Shown in pieces: positions 55,679 through 64,000 of a stretch of DNA of 64,000 nt. How positions within the stretch are numbered: position 1 is the stretch's first letter; each line of letters begins with the position of its first letter. The stretch spans positions 143,501 to 207,500 of the forward strand of contig JAKOGI010000188.1 in NCBI GenBank assembly GCA_029747015.1, read 5' to 3'. The stretch is from Carnegiea gigantea (Eukaryota; Streptophyta; Magnoliopsida; Caryophyllales; Cactaceae). Both the position numbers and the translations under genes were made by a program. The notes under the pieces were generated by a model. The model did not search any database, was not told the DNA's origin, and worked only from the letters and a program-made list of their open reading frames with translations.

Positions 55679-55690
55679 TTTTATATAAAG
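55679..55690 (-). promoter_or_regulatory. TATA box of the CAF1 gene
   Basis: CTTTATATAAAA on the minus strand, about 185 bp upstream of the CAF1 start codon. Confidence 0.55.
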
Positions 55691-55699
55691 AGGAAGGTG

Positions 55700-57365
55700 G
55701 GACTTGGGAGGTTGCTTTGTTGCTTCTAAGAAGGGGAGGGGAGAGAGAGTGAGAGGGGGGGGGGTGTTGGAGGGGGAGTAAGAGGCGAGTGTAAGGAGTG
55801 GGTCTAAGTTCAACGCATTTCTCCTTTGACCAAAGACAAAAGTAACTGAAACCAGAGCATGACATAGGCCTAATTTCTTCTAGCCTATACGTGTAGTCCA
55901 TTATTTTAATCGAGTACCAACTTTAATTAGTTGAGGTGGCAAATTGGGGTGTGTAATAATGGAGTATTAGTACTGCTCAAGTGCTGTGATTTGACGCACG
56001 TTTTCCGTTACATTTTTGGTTTGGATATGTATTTTATATATATATATGCAAATAATTCAACGAAAGTAAGTATGAATACTGAACAGGGTTGGTGTGGGGT
56101 TGTTCACTTGTCAAGTGGGAATTATTTGATGTTTTTGTTAGTGATTGCGGTTGTGGTCCATGTTCAAAGAAATCTCCTTTTTTCTAACCACTTGATTTTC
56201 AAGGGTTACGATAGGCTCACACGTAACTGAATTGGCCAATTTGTTCACTAGTACTAGAGTCGGTGTACCTTCTTGTATTGTGGAGATGCATGCAAAGGGA
56301 CGCTCTGAGTTCACGAATCTGATGCTTACTTTGTCTTTTCTTTTTTAACGTCTCAGTCCTGTAGTTGCTTGCAAAGTTTCAAAACAAAATCCCCTGTTCC
56401 CCCCCCCCCCCCTGGTGGAGAGATTGCTTAAATACGACAACAAAGGAGCTACTGCAAACATTTTAATTTTTACAAGCAGCTGTGTTTTTCAGTTGTGATC
56501 ACATACTGGTTGAATAGAACATTCACTCCCGTCGTCCCATAGGCTTATGCAAACCTAATATATCCCTCTTGGAGGATGGGTTGGTGGTGGTGGGGATGGG
56601 GTAGGGGTGGGGGGAATAATCAGTCAATGTCAGGCAAGTAGACTTGGATGTCGACATGCTCACAATTGCCGCCCCCTCACCCTCCGCCGAAAACTCAGTG
56701 ATCCCTAGTGCGAGGGTTAGTGTACGATTGCGCCCCTCTGACAAAGCAGATCCAATAGAGGTAGCAAGTGGGGACTGTGAAACCAGGGCTCAGTTGATGC
56801 ACCTGGGAATCTGAGGCTCCTAGGATCCGAACCCTGATGAGGAGGAAGAAATCTGCGACCCAAATACCAATCAAGTTCTTGCCCCACCAGTAGGGCATTA
56901 GGGTAGGGCAAGAATAAAACATGGTATTACTAGAACTAAGAAGATGACTGTAACCCAACTTGATCGGGTTTTTGCATGAACAGAAAACACTTCCATCCAG
57001 AAATTCCCCGAGCCCTGAAAGACCTCAATCACTCAAAACACCAGCTGGAAATTGTTGATCAAATAATATGCCGAGCATCAAATGTTAACCAAAGAACTGG
57101 GAAAAAGGAGACCATAAATAGATTACAAAGACAGTCACATAGCTCAGTCGACAAGGATTTTCACATTTAAGTATCACAGTTAACACTGTCGTACAAACAC
57201 GAAAGAATCCACTGCTATAGAGCAATAAACAAGCCAGTTTCCCTTCTTCTCTTCCAGGGTTTCCTTCTCAAGACTTGACATAATTTAAACTATGTACTGA
57301 CTTATAAGACCCTTCAGGTTGTAAACCTTACCAGCTTATAGATGAGCTTGTGTTCAACCAATGCA
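55700..57365. other. Intergenic between CAF1 and UEV1
   Basis: This contains the CAF1 promoter (minus strand) and the UEV1 3' region. G/C homopolymers lie near 55760 and 56400. A moderately GC-rich stretch at 56560-56900 has phrases such as GGGATCCCTAGTGCGAGG, but I could not assign it. No gene supported. Confidence 0.45.
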
Positions 57366-57370
57366 TCCCA

Positions 57371-57842
57371 CTAGAAATAGGTCCCTTCTGGAGGTTGAAC
57401 AAGTTTTCGGTTGTGGGGTGCGGCCATTTCCTTCCTCAGCTGGGTCAGAATGTCCTCCATGGTGAACTCCCTCTGCCAATTTGTGAGCATCCCAAACTTC
57501 TTTGGTTCAACCTGCCATCCATTTCATTTTTCATCAGACTCCAAAATGCAAATCATAGAGCACAAGATAAATATCAACTCTAATCACAAAAGGACAATAA
57601 CGGCCAAGGACCATAGCTTGGAATCATTTTTCAAAAGGGAATTTTTAATTTGAAGTCTGTCCCTTCATTTGGATTGAAAGTCAAAACTAAGACAAGATTA
57701 TTGATTTATTTTGAAAAGGAAAACTAAGACAAGATTGTTACATATAACATAATACCCAATCCTTGCTTGGCCCAAATTTTTGGTCTGAAAATAGCTTGCA
57801 CCAAACCCCTCCCCCTCCCCCTTCTTCCCTCCCCCCCCCCCC

Positions 57843-57880
<38 letters not shown>

Positions 57881-60800
57881 CTACAAACGTCTAGAGAACA
57901 TTTTAGAATACCAAATTGTTCATATCTCTTTCCCTGTCTCACTACTTGCCAATCAGCTCCCTGTCATCTATCACAGTCTGCTTTCTTCCTCTCAAATCTT
58001 GCACAATCTGACCACCCCCTCCAACCCCCCCCCCCCAAAGAAAAGAAAAGGAGTTTTTTCCCCCCCCAGCATAGCCTCTAATTCCAATATCCAGAATGGG
58101 TCCACCTTCTTTTTCCCCCCCAGTCAGAAATAAACTATGACAATGATTCAAGATGGCACACGTAATATTATGCTAAAGGAGAAGCATGACACAGAAAACC
58201 ACAATTGAGTTGAGTGACAGAAACCACATGAAGTTTGATGTGCATTGCACAAGAGAATCAAGTTCAATAACCTAAACAGAAGCTACCCTTCTTCCGAGCT
58301 GCAAGGATATGATCACATCAAAGTATTCCTAAAATGACTTTGCCAGGTGAGAAAAGAGGTGGGTAGAAGATACAACCAACACATCTCTAAACTGGTTAGG
58401 CATGAGTGTCAATTATTACCACTCCAGTCTCAGGATTGACACAAGTCATGTTGATCCGTGTGTGGAAGCGAACGCTTGGTGGCTTCTCAGGATAATCTTT
58501 GTCACAAAAGAGCTTCAACTGATAAATGCGGCCTTCATGTACAGTCTGAAAGGAAGCCAGTATGAATTTTCAGTAAGAACTGATACAGAGATGAAATCTG
58601 TTTTATAGATAATGTTTTGTCCGCACTCATTACTGAATATCAGTCAACATGTAGCCCGCACAAATGACTTCATAAAGCCAAACATCTACCTCCTGACCCA
58701 GGCCCCTGTGAAAGAGAAACTAAAACAGGGATACAACAAAGCGCATGGCATTATCACTTAATAGAGAGCAGATGCAGTACACTAAATAAAAATACAAATA
58801 AAGTAATAGCCAAACTGATTGCAGAGGTAAACTAGTCCATAAATATGGATAACTTGAAACTGCCGGCAAGAAAGAGGCCAAACCCACAAGATCCCCAGAG
58901 GAGGACGTCATATTGTCTGTGAATGTCAGGAGAAAGTACGACAGTTTCTACAATGCAGTGGCGTTTACAAATGTAAGAATCTGGACTGCTAAGTACTTGA
59001 GGAATATAATAGCGCAGGACCAAATGAACATTAGATTGTGACCAACATATTATATCCATCTAGATCTAGCACTTCAGCTAAAGAATGTTACATTCATACT
59101 CATTGAGCTACAGATAACTAAGAAAATCCAATCATGAACATAAGCCCATGACCTAAAACAAGTAAAGAATAGTATTCAACTGCATTAGTTAGAGATATTC
59201 TATCGATACAGAGGGAATGCACTCATGTAAAACTTTAAATAAAAAAAGGGATTGAGAAAGGAAACATGCATCTCACATTGTGAGGGCCAATTATTGTTCC
59301 AGTCCACGAGCGCATGTAAATATCATCACCATCATCCATCCCATAGCTGACGCTTCCATCTCCAATTCCCTTTTCACCACGTTCGAGTTCCTCCAGCAAC
59401 CTAAAGTTCCGAGGAACTGTATAACCAAATACATGGAAGTTACAATTAGGAAGTTATGCTAATATTCTTTTTCTCTGAGAAGGAGAAAAAGAAGGAACGA
59501 TAATAGTGTGACAAAAAGGTTATGTCAATATCTTGTCCTAGCCTACAGCAGTATCATGTCGACCATCACCAAATCATACATAAAGTGCCAGACTGCTGCC
59601 TCAAATATAAAGAAAAGAAATGTCTTCATTATAACTCATAGAAAATGAAGCCTCCATCTAAAACATATAAATATGCAGTAACAGAATAAGGAAAACTCTT
59701 AAGCCGGAAAATGCCTACATGACCAGGTTCAATTGAGAAAGAAGTGAAAAAAATTACTCAAAGGGTTCAGACACTCTGGTTAACACATCTGCTTTTGTAA
59801 AGAAAATCTCCATGAATATTACTCTTGAGCATTCCTAGGCAAATGTAAAATGTCCTTCACTCTCCATCTGCGTATCACCTTGCACGTAAGAACATTCACG
59901 CTCTCCATCTGCATCCAAAACCCAGCAAGGCGTCTCTTTCTTTTCCTTTTTTTTTGGGGGGGGGGGGGTCAGGGAAGATTCTCTCTTACCCCTCCCTACG
60001 GATACGTGGGTCACTACCCAAAGGGAGGAGGCTTGACCAGTCGGCCCCCTGTTTAAATCAAAAGATTCAATCTATAGAAATCACAATTAGAATCACTCTC
60101 TACTCATCGATTAAATGCATCAAACGTGAGCGATCCATTTCTCAATTAAAAAAGTTGATGATGTTCAGAAATAGATATTAAATTACCAACTTCCACAACA
60201 AACTGTTTTCTAAAGCCACAACTACAAATGACAAGCCTAAAGAATTACCTTGCCCACTAGTGGGCTGAGGGCACCAAAGACTCCATTTGTCAATCAACTT
60301 CCTCAAGGAATCAATGCAAACTCTCAAGGCATAAATGTTATTTTATTTACTTGATGATGTCGGTGGTGTAATCCAACAGAAATCAACTTACGCCCCCCCC
60401 CCTCTTTCTCTTCCTTTCCCCCACCCCCTGTGAGGGACATTTCACACTGTGCATTGGCTTTCTAAGCCTGTTTAGACCCCCACTCAAGATGAAAATGCCA
60501 TGCATAGCAACTCCATCAAGCTAATTGACTTTAATTACAGTGGAGTAAAGCTGACCCGACATGATTACCAATTTGAAATCAATACGAAATTAAGTGGGTT
60601 TGGATACAAATTTTCAACCAGTTTAATTAAATGGATTGACATAATCAACCCGCTTAATTAAATGAGTTATGTTTAGGTCAAGATTCTAGATACGAAAAAC
60701 TGTCTATTTAACTCATTTGGTTAGATGGGTTAAACAAGTCAAGTCAAGTCATTTTTCCGTTTATCATTTATCCGTTTACCCTTTTATTAGATAATTAAGA

Positions 60801-62006
60801 ATACAAAAAATAAATATAAAAATGTAAATTAGGATGAAACAGGGAAGTTTTATAATGTGATGTGTAAACTTAATTTTTAATACTGTGTAATTATGTATTG
60901 GTTAAAATAGTTAAATAGGTAAATAGGTAATTAGGAGACTGAATTCGACTTGTTTATCTTAAACGGGTTATGCAAGTCAATCTGTTTAAAAATTAAATTG
61001 GTACAAGTTAAGGTTTTCCAACATGTGTAGTAAACGGGTTAAGTTCACATCGATTGATTCTCAACCCGTTTAAGTTCGACACGAACACTAACATAATCTG
61101 ACCTGACCTATTTCCCAGGTCTAGTTTTTATGCTACAAGACCATTACACATAAGATGGATAGGATTATAGCGCCACATAAAATCTTGGAACAATGAGATT
61201 GATGCAACTAGACCTATCAGTTCGGACGAGCTGATTAAATATAGATCATGTGTATTCGGGTTTGGATAAAATACAAGTTGGGTGTATTTCGGATTCGGGT
61301 AGAATAGAGGAAGGTGTATTTTAAAACCTGATCCGACCCAAAAACCATCTGAAGAAGAATTGCAGCACATGAGCCAGAAATCAATTTTAAAACCAGCTCC
61401 CCGGATAGGTTTCTTTTACAACACATACACAAACTGAAACAGCTTACTACAACAGTGATATCTATAATAGACAGGATATGGCACTGAAGCCGATGAAAGG
61501 CAAGAACTGGAGAATAAACCGATTTTCCTATTCTTCAACCAACAGATGAGATAAGAACAGAAGTTTCTAACTAGAACTAAGCCACCAAAGATTACAGATA
61601 GTGGAAATAACTAAAAGATGCAACTCAAAACATTTGCTATCTTCCACTAACAGCTCAAATTCAAAGAAAATAAAAAAAGAAGTGCACAAATTCTTTGCCT
61701 AATTAAACAAACAAGCATACCATGACAACAACCACAAGCTTAGCTGGATCTTGTTCGTCGAATTCATAGAAAATCAATAGCCCAAATTAACGAAGAAATC
61801 AAGAAATACACGACCAAAAGCGCACACAATCGCAATCTTAGTGCACAAGATATGAGAACCACGATCAATTACAACATTTGACGAGTATCACTAACTCAAT
61901 AATCGGAGAAAAACATGTTCAAATTCTTCGAAAATGAAATCGAAAACAAAGGGAAAATGAGCGGACTCTTACCAACGACGCTGGATCCTCCGGAGCCAAT
62001 CGTCAT
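57371..62006 (-). CDS. UEV1: Ubiquitin-conjugating enzyme E2 variant 1 (UEV1/MMS2)
   Basis: Four coding exons on the minus strand: 62006-61973, 59416-59277, 58545-58420, 57511-57371. Phases are consistent with GT-AG borders, giving 146 residues. The UBC fold starts at [17 protein letters not shown] (12-28). Then come [10 protein letters not shown] (49-58), [10 protein letters not shown] (77-86), and [13 protein letters not shown] at the position where active E2s have the catalytic Cys context. The HPN-Cys motif is absent, so it is an inactive variant. UEV1 pairs with UBC13 to make Lys63-linked chains used in DNA damage tolerance and signalling, in nucleus and cytosol. The C-terminus ends P-P-E-G-T-Y-F. 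Length matches the family (about 145-148). Confidence 0.96.
57829..57880. repeat. C-run and (GA)n microsatellite in UEV1 intron 3
   Basis: A run of about 14 C followed by AAAGA and about 16 GA units. Poly-C runs also occur near 58027 and 58063 in the same intron. Confidence 0.9.
60540..61123. repeat. hAT-like repeat in UEV1 intron 1, right end clear
   Basis: The interior has AACCCG/GACCCG and GGGTTAA units, and the segment ends CCCAGGTCTA, like the CAGGTCTA end of the hAT element at 49465. A matching left end with the same 8-bp flank was not found; the left boundary near AAGCTGACCCGA is approximate. Confidence 0.4.
61207..61345. repeat. hAT-like repeat fragment in UEV1 intron 1
   Basis: Starts CTAGACCTATCAGTTCGGAC and has GTGTATTCGGGTTTGGATAA and GTGTATTTCGGATTCGGGT, close to the inverse of the right half of the hAT element (49330-49465). 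Confidence 0.45.
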
Positions 62007-62815
62007 ATTTTTGAGGAGATCGAAATCGAATCGGAGGTAGACGGAGAAATCAGGGAAGGTAAAAGGGAGCAGAGAGGGTGAAGAGCGAGGAGACAGAACA
62101 AGGGGAAGGGTAAAGCCGCAGCCTACACGAAGTCAGACCCAAAGTATATACAACACACTCGAGTATACGTACTTTAACATAACACCTAATTAATTATATA
62201 TTACAATATAAAATATAATAAATATACTCTAAAAAATATATATAAAATAAATATAAGAGTATGTATTTTTAAATGTATGTAATAATTTGCTGTTAGTAAA
62301 GATCATCAGTCAATTTCTAGCTTATAAATATTTTCTTTTTTATTTTCTTTTTGGAGGTCTTACAAGTCACAACTCATAAGAATTGTTCTTCCTTTGTGCT
62401 TTTTTTCTGGGGTGGCTTTTCACCTTTTTAAAGGAATTTTTTATTTATTGTTAGTAAAAGCCATAAAGAGCAATACAATATAATAAGAGAGATAAAAATT
62501 GATATGAGACCTAATATATCCAATATTTCAGTCTATACCGCTAGACTAAAACCTCATTGATACCTTTTTAAAGAATTATAGAATTTGTGTAGTTATTTTA
62601 ACTAATAAAAAACTAACGACTTGAGTTCGAATCTCGCTTCCATTAACTTTGAACATTATATACATTTAAACAAAAAGACAAATACAAATTTTGAAATATA
62701 TAATAATATGACATTTATGTGTTCTATTAAGATTCTCCCTCTCTTTTTCTCCTCTCCCGTGAAGACTAGACTTAATTTTCGTTGCAAGTGATATTAGGGT
62801 ATTCAAGCCTTTCGA
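62007..62815. other. UEV1 promoter side and spacer
   Basis: The first ~120 bp (minus strand leader) are purine-rich on the plus strand. The rest is AT-rich. No gene supported. Confidence 0.4.
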
Positions 62816-62816
62816 G

Positions 62817-63015
62817 TAGAGCTGGCAAAAAAATTGTCAAATCTGAATACCCAAATTTGTCCGATCCGAAAAAATCGGATACGATCATAAATTTTTCGTC
62901 CGAATTTTGGATTTGGGAAACATTTTTTATATTTCTATTGCCTAAACTCGATTTTGATCCGAATTTAATATTATTTGACTTGTCTGGCCTGGAAAAATTG
63001 GGTATTAGATAACGA
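62817..63015. repeat. TAGAGCTGGCAAAAA repeat
   Basis: It begins TAGAGCTGGCAAAAAAATTG and has CCGATCCGAAAAAATCGGAT and CTCGATTTTGATCCGAATTT. The interior and start echo 4039-4300. No right end or target duplication was found. Confidence 0.4.
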
Positions 63016-63127
63016 TTTCTTGTATTTTTTAATTTTAATTGTTTGCAGAATTTAAGAAAGTTAAGAAAAATAATTGATAGGAATCGACACACTTACAAAA
63101 TAGGCATGATTTAAAAAAGGATGCATA

Positions 63128-63402
63128 GTGAGGGTCTATTCATTTCATTAGGAAATATGAGTTAAAAAATGGGTGAAGTTGGTTGATATTGGTTAAAGTT
63201 GGTAGAAATTAATTTTTTTCTTGTTGAAGTAGGTAGAAGTGGATTGAAGTTGAAATATATTGGTATATTTTTTTTATATGATAAGTTGAAATTGGTTAAA
63301 GTGAATTAAAGTTAAAATTTTTTATTAAAGTTGATTAAAATAAGTTAAAATTAATTAAAGTTGATAAATTAAAATTTAGCAATAAAAAAAAAAAGGCCCT
63401 GA
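63128..63402. mobile_element. Small complete decamer foldback element
   Basis: The left end GGGTCTATTCATTTCATTAG and the right end AAAGGCCC are inverted partners. TGA flanks both sides (63128-63130 and 63400-63402), a possible 3-bp target duplication. Inside are GTTGGTTGATATTGGTTAAA and AGTAGGTAGAAGTGGATTGA units with a period near 10. At ~270 bp it is the smallest relative of the 6.5 kb element. Confidence 0.55.
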
Positions 63403-63724
63403 GTTATTATAAAGGAGGATCCGATTAATAGGCCATCAACGGAACGAAGAATGAGAATCTCAGTGGGCCGAAATTGGAACCACATTCCAAGAAACTGGAT
63501 TCGGGCCTAGGCCCGCCAGCCCGCTGACGTTGATGCAATCATGCAAATTCCAAATTCAACTTCACTCTCTTCATTCTTCAACGCACACTTGACACAACTA
63601 CGAATTGAATGGATGCCCAAATAACAAACTACGCAGTCAATTGTCCATGGGGCACTTTCATCGTCCATCAACGCCAAGCTAGAATGCATGGATTAATGGA
63701 TATTAATAAATACATGATATTTAT

Positions 63725-63870
63725 TAACACAGGTTGATTTAAGTAGTTTGACATTTGTTGCTCCAAAGCAAAATTTCGAGTTTAAGTCTTGTGAATGGAG
63801 AAAACCTGTGATGGAAGAGTTCTACCCTTTATCAGGCCAACAGTAGCTCGACTCCAATAACATGAAGGAT
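63725..63870 (+). repeat. SINE-like dispersed repeat, copy 5
   Basis: CAGGTTGATTTAAGTAGTTT, then GAGTTTAAGTCTTGTGAATG, then GAGAAAACCTGTGATGGAAG and CCAACAGTAGCTCGACTC, the same block order as the other copies. Confidence 0.5.
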
Positions 63871-63954
63871 TCAAGACCAAAAAATGAATACACGATATGT
63901 TCCCTTTTTCAGTAGAGAATACATGAAAACCTGTATGCATTACATATATATCGA

Positions 63955-63957
63955 TAC

Positions 63958-64000
<43 letters not shown>
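63955..64000. repeat. (TA)n-rich tract at the window end
   Basis: TATATATA units with two short breaks (ATAATATA), continuing to the last base. The repeat may extend beyond the window. Confidence 0.9.

Noticed and set aside
62600..62660. tRNA-like GAGTTCGAATCTC sequence
   Set aside because: Only a B-box-like core is present. No cloverleaf or acceptor stem could be formed, so no tRNA gene is called.

Overview
The window is nuclear DNA from a flowering plant, most likely a eudicot. It is AT-rich, its genes carry plant-type GT-AG introns, and the gene set is plant: a LEA2/NDR1-HIN1-like protein, a full E2FA/E2FB-type E2F, a plastid-targeted FAM210/DUF1279 protein, a CAF1 deadenylase of the short intronless plant type and a UEV1 ubiquitin-conjugating enzyme variant. 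Nothing prokaryotic, organellar or CRISPR-like was seen. I cannot name the species.

Layout. 0-4 kb: nested inverted-repeat elements and an LTR-like insertion. 4.6-5.3 kb: NHL gene (+). 6-11 kb: AT-rich intergenic DNA with small repeats and a possible old LTR. 11-17.7 kb: a very large foldback element whose low-complexity T-rich and A-rich arms face each other, interrupted by a 3.76 kb solo-LTR-like insertion with an exact 5-bp target duplication. 18.1-18.4 kb: a broken coding fragment. 20.3-27.7 kb: E2F (+, 14 coding exons, all phases consistent). 28.8-29.8 kb: FAM210/DUF1279 gene (-, 3 exons), convergent with E2F. 31.7-43.6 kb: a decayed endogenous caulimovirus-like element on the minus strand, split by a CACTA-like element that itself holds a non-autonomous LTR retrotransposon with a duplicated flank. 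45.8 kb: a possible small intronless gene (+). 48.3-49.5 kb: a non-autonomous hAT element with an 8-bp target duplication. 50.1-54.4 kb: two direct copies of a ~1 kb segment with a LINE fragment between them and a Helitron in the second. 54.7-55.5 kb: CAF1 (-). 57.4-62.0 kb: UEV1 (-, 4 exons). 62-64 kb: small repeats.

The genes have separate cellular jobs: E2F in S-phase transcription, CAF1 in mRNA deadenylation, UEV1 in Lys63-linked ubiquitination, NHL at membranes and FAM210-like in the plastid. They do not form a pathway or cluster. The interest lies in the repeats. A dispersed foldback family built from ~10-bp units related to GGTTGAAGTN appears at several places, from a ~270-bp member up to the 6.5 kb giant. 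The composite at 34-41 kb records several layers of insertion and recombination. I found no convincing previously undescribed biological system. The decamer foldback family and the composite rearrangement are the nearest candidates. All calls come from reading the sequence; no alignment or database search was run.
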